Source of the DNA: Polyporus tsugae
Taxonomy: Eukaryota; Basidiomycota; Agaricomycetes; Polyporales; Polyporaceae
DNA length: 64,000 nt
Direction of reading: 5' to 3'
NCBI GenBank assembly: GCA_024305745.1
Contig: JAHRBS010000002.1
Location: forward strand, 1,488,001 to 1,552,000
Part shown: in pieces, positions 38,511 to 49,373 of the stretch
How the letters are laid out: every line of letters begins with the position of its first letter
How positions within the stretch are numbered: position 1 is the stretch's first letter
The notes under the pieces: generated by a model
What the model saw: the letters and a program-made list of their open reading frames with translations, nothing else
Databases searched by the model: none
What the model was told of the DNA's origin: nothing
Made by a program: the position numbers and the translations under genes

Positions 38511-38516
38511 ATATAT
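38511..38516 (-). promoter_or_regulatory. TATA-like box of IGPS
   Basis: ATATAT within CCATATATCTCC on the minus strand, about 82 bp before the IGPS ATG and inside the 145-bp gap to the upstream gene. Confidence 0.35.
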
Positions 38517-38574
38517 GGTCGCGGGCTTGACATATAGTGAAGCTAACTCCTGATCTTGCCACAGATATAGTTAT

Positions 38575-39939
38575 CTACAGATGGACACCGCCTGTGGTCA
38601 TCTGCCACCCGAGCTGCGCGTACGTCCAACCCCAACACGACCCGCCCAGCTCGGCCGAGTGAAAGCCGCATACGCTTCGGTGCATCCCAGGCTTCTTGTG
38701 GAACGCGTCTAGCGCCGCCATATCTTCCTCGGAAAGATCCACAAGCTGCGCGGACCGAGGGTCAGCATGAACGGCTTTTGCAGGATGCGTTTCATCGGAC
38801 ATCCACAATATCTCTCACCTCTAGGTTCTCTCGCAGCCGGGCGGCGTGCACTGTTTTCGGAATGACCACCGTGCCTCTTTGGACACCCCAACTCAACAGC
38901 ACCTGCGCGCAACTGGCGTGGCGACCCTCCGCGATCGCCACGATCGCGTCATCGTTCGCAAACTTGAACTTCCCGACCGGCGAATAGGCTGTGAGGAGGA
39001 TCCCGCGCGCACGGCAGAAGGCGAGTAGTTCGTGCTGCGGGAGCGACGAATGGAGCTCGACCTGATTGACGGCGGGAACTACCTCGGCGTGCGCGAGCAG
39101 TTCGGTCAGGGTCTTGACACTGAAGTTGGAAACCCCAATCGCCCTTGCCGTGCCTAATGACGACCGCCGTCTGAAATCTGCGCGAAGCGGCCTATAATCG
39201 GACGTCGTGTTCACACACACCTGCAGCGACGAGCTTCTCCATGTCCTTCCACGTCTCCACGAAAGTCGGGCTCTCGTCAGGCTGAAGCGTCCTCCCTGCA
39301 GCCTCGTGGTGAGCTGGCTGTGTGGCATGTGTGGCAGATGGTTCACGAACCTGATTCGTCGTATGCAATAGGCCAGTGCATCAAGTACAAATCGACGTAA
39401 CTTACGCCCAGCTTCGCAAGGCTCGTATGCAGTGCCTCCTTGACTCGATGATGATCCTTCTGGCTTGGGGTGAGTGAGCATGATACGACTGACGGTGGTG
39501 TGACTGGGGTACCGACTCAAGCTTCGTCGTCAGGAAGATCTCGCTCCGAGGCACAGAAGTTTCCTTGAGGGCTCTGCCGACAGATAGTTCATTTCCTGTG
39601 GCAAGTCACTAGCCAGTTTTGGTTCGATATATTGAACGTTTTCTTACCGTAATTCGCAGCCTAGAGTGATAGGCCGTTGAATCAGCTCTCGGCTGTGTCT
39701 TTGGTGCACAAAGCATGATCCACCGTGTCAATGTGGCGATAACCCAAGTCAAGTGCGGTCTTGACCATGGCAGTTACATCTTCGCTCTCGCCGACCGCCG
39801 TCGGACCCATGAAGCACCTGAATATCGATGGAGTAGGCATGATGCACAACGGCGGCGCAGAAGATACATACCCAAGGCCTACAGCTGGGATGGCTGCCCT
39901 GGTGTTGAGCTGAAAAGACTCGACGCTGCGTGCGGCCAT
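38575..39939 (-). CDS. Aldo-keto reductase
   Basis: NAD(P)H-dependent oxidoreductase of aldehydes and ketones, cytosolic. Spliced reading from 39939: MAARSVESFQLNTRAAIPAVGLG, CFMGPTAVGESEDVTAMVKT, ALDLGYRHIDT-AANYGNE (catalytic Asp and Tyr), IFLTTKLES (Lys), YVDLYLMHWPIAYDES (His), ARAIGVSNFSVKTL, VVPAVNQVELHSSLPQ, LLTAYSPVGKF and, for the cofactor site, RGTVVIPKTVHAARLRENLE. The end is LVDLSEEDMAALDAFHKKPG...YAQLGW. The AKR tetrad D-Y-K-H is complete. The segment AANY lies on a 13-nt exon (39648-39660). About seven introns. The usual GTW near the N-terminus is replaced by GCF, so substrate or cofactor preference may differ. Confidence 0.92.
39648..39660 (-). other. 13-nt micro-exon encoding the active-site Tyr of the aldo-keto reductase
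   Basis: Minus strand GCTGCGAATTACG, preceded by an acceptor ending CTAG and followed by the donor GTAAG. It joins ACG|GCT GCG AAT TAC G|GA AAT GAA to read T-AANYG-NE, the conserved AKR active-site stretch. Skipping would shift the frame. Confidence 0.8.
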
Positions 39940-40710
39940 GAGTCGGGCAGAAGAGGTGAATGCGAGAAGGACGGACGCTGCGTTACGTCAAAGCCTGAAC
40001 TCAATAGGCGTCCCGGACTTTGCCGTGGAGCCAAGGCGGTTTTAGTAGCGGAAGAATTTGGACTGCTGCGGATCCATTGGGCTCACGCTGTCATCCTCTT
40101 GGACAACTTCGTTGGAGGCATCATTGCATCGGAGCCGATGGCTTCGTGGCGCGTCGATATATCACCAGCGATGCTTCACGGGCTCTGAAACCCTCGAGCT
40201 CGTCGTGTCGCCAAAAACGCGCGCACGTACGATGGTCTGCATTTGGGGCCAACGCGCTGCAGGAACAAGAACGGAGACCGCGCCGAGGGGGAACTAGTAC
40301 TTTGGGCACGGCCCTGGGCCGTACCTCACGTACGCGTTCAAACTTCAGTCACCTTGCTCGCTTCCGAAGCTTCGTTGTATAGCAACGTCCCGCAAGAGGT
40401 AAGCCCCACTCCCATACTCCGGCTGCTCACGTACCGGCGCTCCGTGAAGGAATAGTCCCATGGCGTGGCCACTTGCCGTGGACGAGCCCGGGGTCCTGAC
40501 GCCGAGCTAAGTAGAACATGTGTCTTCTCTGCAGATTTCTTGTCCTCGTGTATCCGAACTGGCCTGACATGACAGCGCCCGAAGTAAGTTGAACCTCCAC
40601 CTGGCGCATTGCCAGTGCCTATAAGATCCCCCCCTCCTGCGCCTAACGTCGCCTACGTATGAATCTTGATCCAGGTCTCCTCGCACCAATCGCCGCTTCG
40701 CCAATGCGAT
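39940..40710. promoter_or_regulatory. Divergent promoter region, aldo-keto reductase / 7TM protein
   Basis: 771 bp between two diverging starts. Open frames here are short and unsupported. No strong TATA box seen. Confidence 0.4.
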
Positions 40711-42221
40711 ATGGCCTTTCCCCCTGACGAGGTTAGCAGTCGGGCGTACGTGGTTCCCTGGCCAGCTCTCGCTGACGTGTGCTCAAAATGTAGGCCAAGC
40801 TCGTCTCCATATTCATCCAGACGCTACTGTACGGTGAGTGAGCCTCAGTGGACAGCTGGCACGTCGAGCTCCCGGCTGATTGAGTATCCCTTCATTCTTA
40901 GGTGCATATGCGGTCGTCTTCATCCTCACAGTATGGGTCCTGCTTTCCAAACGTCCCCAGCGACAACCTGCCCATGACCCCATGCTATGGATCACCGTCC
41001 TCATGTTCGTCATGGCCACGTTGGTTCGTGCTTGCCACCACATTGTGCTGCGCTACTATTACCTAACCGTTACCCCCGACCGGCGCAGCACATCGGCATA
41101 AATTACACACGCATAATCAAGGCATTCATAATTTACCGAAACGCTCCCGGCGGGCCCGCCGCCTTCTTTAACCAGCTCTCCGAGTTCACGCAGATCTTCG
41201 GAAGCACGGTCTACGTCGCTCAGACACTCATCGGAGACAGCGTTGTGGTGCGTCCGGATCCGTAACCAATCCACCACAGAGACCGCCCGACTGATGGGTC
41301 CGATAGTTATATAGATGCTACCTTGTGTGGGGTAGCTTGTATGTTGTCATCGTGCCATTCATCCTCCTACTCGGAAGTACAGGTATGATCTTAGTTCATG
41401 CCAGCGTGGGCGGAACGCTGTGATGACTGACCGTGCCTTTCTCAGCCTCCGGCATCGGGATTTTGTACTCGTTTGCCAAGGTCGTGCCAGAAGCGGAGAT
41501 ATTCGTCGACGAGCTCCAGAATTGGATCCTGTCGTTCTTCTCTCTCACGCTGGCAACGAACATCATCTGTACTGGTGGGCCTCACTATATGCGCTTTTGG
41601 TTAGGCCGTCCAAGCTGACTCAAAACACGGTGACCTTGCTCCTAGGGCTTGTCGCGCTGCGGATATGGCACATGAATCGGGCAATCATGAACTTCGTGGA
41701 CCACAATTACCGCCCCATCATCTTTCTCGTGCTGGAGTCCGGGATGGTCTACTCCGCCACACTTATGACGCTTCTCATCCTCTACAAAACCGGGTCTTGG
41801 TTCCAGTACGTTCTACTGGACGCAGTATGTTCCCTTTCTTTACAGTCGGCGATGGAACTTGGTGTTGATGAGCCTGTGCCAACAGATATCCCCCATCGTC
41901 GGCCTGGTCTTCTCCATGATCATAGTCCGCATCGGCCTCGGCATCACGTCCATGAACGGGACCTCCGCGTACAACGTCTCCGACACCGTGTCCCGCACGG
42001 CGGGATCCGGACGCGACCGCGAGCGCCAGGTCGGCATCACGAGCAAGTCCGCGTTCCAGCGCATCCGACTGCAGTTCGCGCCCCCTTCGCACGCCTCCGA
42101 CCTGCCGGACGCGGAGTTCGCTTTGCACGATCTCAATCTGCGGGACGAGTCCTCGCGCAGCGAGGAAGTGCTAGCCAAACGACAATCGGTGAGTGGGGGG
42201 CCAGACCCGTCTCAATCTTAG
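40711..42221 (+). CDS. Seven-helix integral membrane protein (Agaricomycete family), copy A
   Basis: Plasma-membrane-type multi-pass protein of a family that I know as hypothetical membrane proteins in Agaricomycetes; no function is established. The start MAFPPDE is followed by an intron and AKLVSIFIQTLLYG. Hydrophobic helices follow: AYAVVFILTVWVLLSKRP, DPMLWITVLMFVMATL, AAFFNQLSEFTQIFGSTVY with VAQTLIGDSVV, LYVVIVPFILLLGS with TASGIGILYSFAKVVP, NWILSFFSLTLATNIIC, PIIFLVLESGMVYSATLMTL and SPIVGLVFSMIIVRIGLG. The C-terminal tail of about 100 residues is polar and Ser/Arg-rich (SRTAGSGRDRERQV), presumably cytosolic. Six or so introns. It is convergent with, and clearly paralogous to, the gene at 42569-43969. 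A receptor-like topology is suggestive only. Confidence 0.88.
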
Positions 42222-42568
42222 TTGAGTTGTGCACGAGCTCATGCTACCGGGCCATGGTGCAGAAAGGGACCGCCACCAGCGGAGATATACCAGGCGTCAT
42301 CTCGCTCAATGACTGACTGACTGATGCTCACGACCGATCATAATCCTGGATCCCGCACCTGCAGCGCTATACTCTACATGTACGCTTTTAACTTTCTGGG
42401 CCGCTAGACTCTGTCGATGATGCTATGACTCGCTGTGACCCGCTGTGACCCGCTATGGAGCGTATGAATGTATCGCACGTACTGTACAGTTTTTATATAT
42501 ATACCCTGTTTGTACACCAGTACCCTATACCCTACATAATGGACATACATAAATTCATCACGATCGTT
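42222..42568. other. Convergent spacer between the two 7TM paralogues
   Basis: 347 bp holding both 3' UTRs. It contains a short imperfect tandem repeat (GCTGTGACCC and variants near 42428-42456) and an AT-rich stretch (TTTTTATATATATACCC), perhaps linked to 3' end formation. Confidence 0.45.
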
Positions 42569-43969
42569 TCATGCCGTTTCCACCGACGGCTCGGACTTGC
42601 GCCCGCCGCGCGAGGAGACGCGCGAGAGCTGGATCCCGGTCGCGACAGCGTCGTTCCGGTCGTCGTCGATGAGCGCCGTCTCGCCCTCTTCGCTGGACAC
42701 GCCCGTCGCGATGCGCAGCATGATGACGGAAAAGACGATTCCCTTGTGGCATAGCGATGAGCACCAACTGCCATGCCCATCTCGTAGGGGGATTCAAAGA
42801 CTGCACTCACGACAGTAGGCGAGACGGCGTCGAGCACGACGTACTGGAACCACGAGTCGACGTTGTAGAGGATGAGGAGCGCGAGGAGCGTCGCGGAGTA
42901 GACGGCGCCAGACTCAACGATGAGGAGCATGGCGGGGCGCAGCTTGCGATGGCGGAAGGCGAGGTGGCTCCGGTTGATCGTCCAGATGCGGTACGCGACC
43001 AGGGCTTGAGCGTGTCATCCCGTCGAGCGCGTCAGACGACATTGCGCTGGGCTGGGCTAGAGGGGCGCGGACGCACCGGTGCAGATGACATTCGTGGCGA
43101 ACGTCATGGAGAAGAAGGCGGTTATCCAGTGGTTGAGTTGGACGACGAAGATGGACGCCTGGGGCACGACCTTGTCGAACGAGTAGAGGATGCCGACGCC
43201 GGTTGCTATACAGGACGCATGGACGGAGGGATATGAGCCGGTTGCCTGCACAGACGTCATGGGTGGGCCGAGAGGACGCACCTGTGCTGCCCAGGAGCAG
43301 GACGATAGGGAACGCGATGACCCATATTTTCCGTTCCCAAACGAGATAGCTGCGATACAGCTTTCAAGTGGGAAGACACCGGGGCTCAGGGATCTGGTGC
43401 ACGCGAGGCGGACCAGGAGGAGCTCACCACCATGGCGTCTCCCAGAAGCGTCTGGATAACGTATAGCGTGCTGCCGAACATCTGCGTAAAGTTCGACAGC
43501 TGGTTGAAGAATGCGGCTGGGCCGCCGGCATCGTTAGCATGGACGACGAACGCGAGGATTATGCGCGAGAAGTTGGTGGCAACATGCTGAGGCGGGGAAG
43601 AAGGGGAACTTAACATTGGCAGAACGCAGAAAAGAGAGTTGCGGCGCACCATCGTGGCGACAACGAACATCAGCAAAGACACCCATAGCATACCCCGGCG
43701 AAGGGGAAGCTCCCGCGGTCGGCTCCACAAGAGAGCGTAGGTCGTATTGAAGAAGAGGGTCGTGTAGATGCCTGCAAGCAATGGAACATCAGCCTTCATT
43801 TCCCGAATACCAGACCACATATCAGCTCACCATATAGAACAGACTGGACGAAGATCGACACCAACTTCGACTGGTTGAAAATTAAAACACAATCAGCACC
43901 TCCGGGTGGTTGCGGCACATCCGAGTCCACAAATCTAGAAGGACGCACTTCAGCCGCTGAGAACGCCAT
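42569..43969 (-). CDS. Seven-helix integral membrane protein (Agaricomycete family), copy B
   Basis: Paralogue of the gene at 40711. The start MAFSAAE is followed by an intron and SKLVSIFVQSVLYG; the first intron lies at the same codon boundary as in copy A. Matching segments include RGMLWVSLLMFVVATM, HVATNFSRIILAFVVHAND, AAFFNQLSNFTQMFGSTLYV, FPIVLLLGSTATGVGILYSF, DKVVPQASIFVVQLNHWITA, LLIVESGAVYSATLLALLIL and GIVFSVIMLRIATGVSSEEG. The tail is shorter than in copy A and ends GGRKSEPSVETA. Function unknown. About six introns. The two copies point toward each other, so the duplication was inverted or rearranged. Confidence 0.88.
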
Positions 43970-44968
43970 CGCTCCAAGCTAGCTGCCCAGTATAAGTTTC
44001 CGCTAGAGGTTTACAGGAGAGCACGCCGAGTTGGGGGTGAGCTGCAGCTGAGCGGACGAGCCTCCCTCCATAAGGCGTGGGTCGATTCTCCCCCGGCCGC
44101 CTCCTGGGTCGGGCAGAGTTGGGCCGCTCAAGCTTCTCGTGCAGGACATGTGGCCAGCGATTCGCCGCGCTGCGCGGTCATCGGGAGAATAGAAGCTTAC
44201 GCCAGGGACTGTCACGGTCGTATGAATGAAGAAGCGTTCGTACGGCACGGCGCTCGCTCCATGGGCGCGGCCTGCGTAGAAGCTCAGCTCGCGATAAGCA
44301 AACATCTAGAGCAATAGCGGTCCTCCAGCTGCGTGGGTGAGGATGAGGCTGAAAAGATGCCCAGTGTCAGTGAGCTCTTGGGGGTGGTACATAGGTAGAC
44401 GGACGATGGGCGTACGCACGGGCACAATACCTTAAGGCCGCTGCTTGTCGGAGGTGACAGCTCGAGAGAAAGATATGTCTTTCCTGTGCACCCGTAGGAA
44501 TTGTCGTTGTCAAGTGACTATCTTTGAGCTCGACATCTGGATGAAGAGGGACATGCAATCAGTAACTTGAAGCTAGGGTCATGCCTGGAGTCGTTCCGTT
44601 CCATTCCGAAGTGAACGTTAACGAATCGTGGATTCGATGCAAGGACTCGGGGCAAGGGCCTGAGAAACCCAAGCTGCCTAAGTTAATCGCAATGCATGCC
44701 GTCCTAGCTAGCCTCGTGGAGACTGACGACGATAAACTTCTGTGGGCACGAATGTTGGTCAGAAATATTCTGGCAGTCGTCGTCGTTTTCGCCTTCGAAC
44801 GAAGCATGGAGTCCCTGAGGACGTTCAACAACGTTATTATAACAAGTTCAACGTCACGGTATAGGGTGCACGTGACCTACACAATGAAACAAGCGCTTGT
44901 CTGGTTCTGATGTTGGCAGGTTGTCCTCACCCGTCCTCCGACGACACAACGTTCTTATATCCACGGCC
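43970..44968. promoter_or_regulatory. Divergent promoter region, 7TM copy B / complex I subunit
   Basis: About 1 kb between diverging starts. Frames at 44003-44305 (-) and 44581-44910 (+) have no recognisable content and are not called. Confidence 0.4.
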
Positions 44969-45319
44969 ATGTCCATAGACGAAGCCCGTGCGGCAGAATT
45001 CAAAGGTACGCCCTCGTTTTGTTCCGCATTCGTGCGAACGTGGGCTGAGATGTGTGACAGCACGCCTTGCCGAGCGCGAGCAAACGCTGCGCGAGTCCTG
45101 GGTACGCACCATGGAGGCGAAGCTCGTCCGCGACAAGCTCGATCGCTGTTACGAGTCCGAGGGCGTGAACCACCTGGAGAGCTGCAAGGACCTCCGGGAG
45201 CGGTATATTGACATGTTGAGGGATAACAGGGTGAGTACTGCTGAGTACTGTCCGCCTGCGTGGTGTATTGACATTCGCCAATTTCGTAGGTCAAGGGCTA
45301 CAGGAGCATCGATCTATAG
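44969..45319 (+). CDS. NADH:ubiquinone oxidoreductase 12-kDa subunit (NDUFB10-like)
   Basis: Accessory subunit of mitochondrial complex I on the intermembrane-space side of the membrane arm. Three exons read MSIDEARAAEFK-ARLAEREQTLRESWVR, TMEAKLVRDKLDRCYESEGV, NHLESCKDLRERYIDML and RDNRVKGYRSIDL. The signature R-x-x-W-V-R...L-V-R-x-x-L-x-x-CY-x-x-E-G-V-N-H-L-x-x-C...RVKGY matches fungal 12-kDa subunits and NDUFB10, including the two cysteines expected to form a disulphide. Length of about 78 residues is slightly shorter than relatives that I know (90 or so), so a further upstream exon is possible, although the frame has a good ATG here. It converges with the TRAP-alpha gene. Confidence 0.9.
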
Positions 45320-45641
45320 ATGTACACCGAATGCTATCGTCCTCCTTGTCTCGCCATCACATCGCTGTGCGAGCTCTGATATTTTGTCCGCTTTCATGCC
45401 GTGGGACGAAGATATCGCCCATTGCCACAATCAACCGCAAGGATCCATGGGTGATCTATCCACAAAACAAGTTCACCAGAAGTATGAATGTGTCGTATAT
45501 ATATTAGATATAATGCAACCCAATAGTATGGCACGCTGCGGCTCGTACGCCGTGCCACTTTTGCGTCCGTGTCCGTGTTCCGTACGGTAGCTATCCCCAA
45601 CGTGCCCGGTTCCCATATATGCCCAGCCAGCAATACGTAGG
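45320..45641. other. Convergent spacer, complex I subunit / TRAP-alpha
   Basis: 322 bp between two facing stop codons, expected to hold both 3' UTRs. AT-rich near 45495-45515. Nothing else seen. Confidence 0.45.
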
Positions 45642-46848
45642 TTACTTCTTGGCCTTGCGCCTTCTGACCTCGGTACCGCCCTCCACCCCACTCGTCTCGT
45701 CACCGCTGTTAGCGGCGCCGAAAGCCTTTGACTTCTTGGACTTCTTGAGGTGGTGCTCGGGGATCCACTCCTCCTCGTAGCCGCCGGCCCCGGTCGCGGT
45801 GACGGTGCCGACGGGTGCGGAAACCTCGGGGCGGGTCTTCCGCTTCTTAGGCGGGGGAGCGAGCGTGAGATAGGTGTAGTAGCCAAGACCGCTGAGGAGA
45901 CCAGCGACAACGAGGTACGTGGAGAGGCTAAGACACGGACGGACTGGTCAGCGGGGAGTGTAAGGGGGAAGGGAAAGCTAAGACACCCACAGCTTCAGGT
46001 CGAAGAAGGAAGACTCGGGCTCGACGACCGTGATGGTGGAGTCGTATGCGGTAACACGGTAGGTTTTGCCCTGCGACCGCTGTGAGAATGCTATGGAGAT
46101 GTGGCGAAAGGAGAACATACGTCGACAACGTGCTCGATCCAAACGCTCAACTTGTACTCGCCGGGCTGCAACCTTCTGTTAGGACATGCCTAGGAGCCAT
46201 CATGACGCAATATATCATACCTTGAACCTAGCAGACCGAACGTAAGAATCTGAGTCAACAAGAGAACATGACGATGGACACTCACTCGCTGTGGAACGTG
46301 TAAGGAAGTTGGAGGGGAGCGCCGTCAATGAGAGGGATGGGGTAGTCCGTCTTCGTGAACTGCAGTTCATGAATGGCGGATGAGGACACGAGCAACAGGG
46401 AGGGAGGCATGACATCCACATACGTTCTTGACCAGCTTGTTCGTCTGTGCGTTGTGAAGCGACCCGGCAATGTGCTTGAGCGTGACATTACGTTCGCTCT
46501 CCTTGCTCTCGATCGAGACTGAAATGACGTTCCGCTCGCCGTTCACGACATCTGCAGGATGACGGAGGGGATGAGGTTCAGCTCGGTGGAGGCGCGGTAT
46601 AGAGGACAGCCGGGACGCACGACTAAACGCATTGTTTTCCGGGAACTGAGCGATCGCCAGGACCACTGGCTCGCCGGACTCCGAGTCGGGAGTAGCTGCG
46701 CGAGAGGACAGAGGAAGACGGAGGAACAAGTTAAATTCAGCGTCCTAGATGACGTCCAGGGAACACGAGGGAGTTACGCACAAGCTACGACATTCAGCAG
46801 AAGGGCGAGAGTGCCGACGAAGAAACCAACAAAGTTGAAGAGACGCAT
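45642..46848 (-). CDS. Translocon-associated protein alpha subunit (TRAP-alpha/SSR1, IRC22-like)
   Basis: ER membrane protein next to the Sec61 channel, type I topology. The start at 46848 gives a signal peptide (MRLFNFVGFFVGTLALLLNVVACA). The lumenal domain follows (EPVVLAIAQFPENN, DVVNGERNVISVSIESKESE, NVTLKHIAGSLHNAQTNKLVKN, TDYPIPLIDGAPLQLPYTF with HSEFKPGEYKLSVWIEH, VDGKTYRVTAYDSTITVVEP with ESSFFDLKL). One membrane helix (LSTYLVVAGLLSGLGYYTYL) and a basic cytosolic tail (PPPKKRKTRPE) end RRRKAKK. A dibasic KAKK end is a plausible ER-retention signal (KxKxx-like, not exact). The frame stays open above the chosen ATG, but the chosen start gives a clean signal peptide. Five or so introns. 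Confidence 0.88.
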
Positions 46849-49373
46849 GCCAAGTAGCAGAAAAGAAGCGGTTTGGAGGAGAAACAGGAGCGCGGCGGCG
46901 CAGAGCTGCACTTGCCTCCTTGCCACGTCCGCTTGCCTTATTGGGCAGGCGGATCCAGCCACACGTGGTCGCGCGCATCGCGCGTCTAATGTCTCCACTT
47001 GCCCGCCGCAAGTCCAACAGTAGCCAACTAAGTACTACTTATACAGAGACGCCCTTATAGACGGCCCTGACAGAGAATGTATGGTTTGACTAGTATGGAG
47101 TAATAAACTGGCAGAGAAAAACGTGCTGTACGATACTTGTTTGTTTCGGAAGCACCGGATGAGCGACAGTGGCCTCCTAGCGGATCGACGAAGGTTGGAC
47201 GTCTGGACCTCCAAGTATAGGTTCCTCCAGGTACTTGCTCGTGGAGCTGAACACGGGAAGGCGATGAACGTCCATTTCCGCGTGTTACTAGGAAGGTCCT
47301 CCTCTCTTCCTCTTCCTTGCCGCTTGCAAGTCCAGCCACTCGTCATCGAGGTGCGCGCCGTTCTCCGCGACAAGCTCGTGCCCGTATTCGGCGTCGTTCT
47401 CGGCGACCTGCGTGACCTCGGCTCCGAGACCGCTCGAACGCCTCCCTACCCCGTCTGCCCGACGCCGCACTGCTGTGCCAGGGAGGCACGACCGTTGTTC
47501 GTGCTGCTCATCCCGAAGCTGCTGTGGTTGGCGGAGCCGAGGCGGATGAAGGTATGTTAAACGCAATCGAGATGATGGGCCAGATCTGCGGTTGGCGGGG
47601 CACAGGAGAACAACGGGATTGTGTTGAGCGGGAAGCCACAAACTCGGGGCCGAATCCGGAGCTTCCCGTATCGAGTAGGACGTACACTCCGAGCGCGGCG
47701 GCGATCGTCAGCGAGTACAGCGTCACGCTCTCGATGATGTCTCGGATCACGGCCATGAATGTTGCATGTGCGGTACTTCGCAGACCTGCGCGACACAATC
47801 CGCCCCTTGAACACAAGGAAAGCTGCAAGGGTGGTGCGTCAAAGCGATTGTCAAGTACGTCAGTCAACTAAACCGACAAGTAGAAGGCATGATGCGCACC
47901 TGTTGACAACATATTGGCCGCGAGAGTCATGATGTGGAGGCAACCCATCGATCGATCTAAGGCGTGAATATTGGTCTCCCTTATGAGGTGAGGCCATCGT
48001 AAGCGCCATGTTCAGGCCGGTTGTGCTAGCTGAATGCGGCTGGTTAGGGACGTCAATGGAGATGTGAGTGAGGGCTGGACTTCATACCCAAGGAACCCCA
48101 TGACGCGAATGTAGATAGGATGCACACCAGGGTACTTTTCCGCACCGAGTATGTTCGGTATATCTAGCAGAAATAGTCGACATCAGTATACATAAATGAT
48201 ACCTCAGTCAGATGTGGAACCGCGTACCATAGCGGCATCCAGACTCCAGAACGAGAGTTCAGACATTGTACAATACGCTCTTCGCAACGAATGTGAATTC
48301 CGCTACATTGGCGAAGCGCGCTCCAGGACCTTCCCCCGATATTCCCTAGCGATATTGATACCCATGTCCTGGCATACAAAGATTGAGCCGTACCCATTCA
48401 TAGCAAGCCATCACAATACCCACCGTGCGCGAGCTCGAAGGAGGCCGTGAGGAGGCCGAGGCCTCCCCGAACTGCGTCTGAGATCTGATTGCACGATCGC
48501 ACACAACGGTTAAATAAACCATCGCAGCCTATGGCTCCGTCCGAGACATTCGGGCATGTACCAGGCCCGCCGCAGTGTACTTACCAAGGAGGTTTCATTT
48601 TGAAAAAGTCGGACACGCGACTCTCCCGCTTCTAGAAAGTGGAACGTTCGGAAAATAAAAATTGGTGAATCGCTGAACGATCTCGTATAAACTGTGCACA
48701 GTATTAGTCTCAGACCGAGATCATCCAAGCTGCCACGGGAACGACGTACCTCCGACCCTCTTCCTTATTGCGAGGAGAAGGGTGTCGCAATGGACGCAAA
48801 CAGCAGACTACAGTAGATTAGTCAATATGTTCGAACTCTAAAGTTTACGAGGCGCGCCCTATGTAAAACCGTGCCAATGCTAGTGAACTTCACACACACT
48901 ATTGATTGGCTACATTATTTCCCCCACCACAAATGCGACTTACCAACGTTAACACTGCGCCAGCCATGGATAGTTCCGGGAGTCGTGTGCAATGAGGGAT
49001 GGACGACAAGCAACGACGCAACCACTATGCTCTATGACTCCAGCAATCGCTCCGGTCATGTTAGTGATGCACAACTGCAACAGCAGACCGAAGGGCTACA
49101 ATCCCACTAGCAGGGACACAGTAGTTGTATGCATTGTTGGGAGCTTGACCTCATACCCGGAAATTACGAACCATTGGGATGCATTCACACTGGCGATGGT
49201 CACGATCGAGAGCGCGCCTGGAGAACCTTCTGTGCCATTTAGAGGTAGCGCTGGATTGGAAAACAATGTATTAGCACATCTTATAATAGAACTCGAACCT
49301 ACGATAAAAGGGACCAGAAGTCAACCAGGTGTCATATGTAAACATAGTCCCACATAAACTAACTCATTAGCCG
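46849..49373. other. 2.5 kb with a possible decayed minus-strand gene
   Basis: No complete gene was assembled. A minus-strand frame at 47508-47867 contains a convincing hydrophobic helix (DIIESVTLYSLTIAAALGVY) preceded by AHATFMAVIRD. This faintly resembles the last helices of Agaricomycete 7TM proteins (a 'LLRDGTLYF' type segment). Further minus-strand pieces at 48164-48480 are broken by stops. The region may hold a degenerate membrane-protein gene, but this is weak. Confidence 0.3.
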
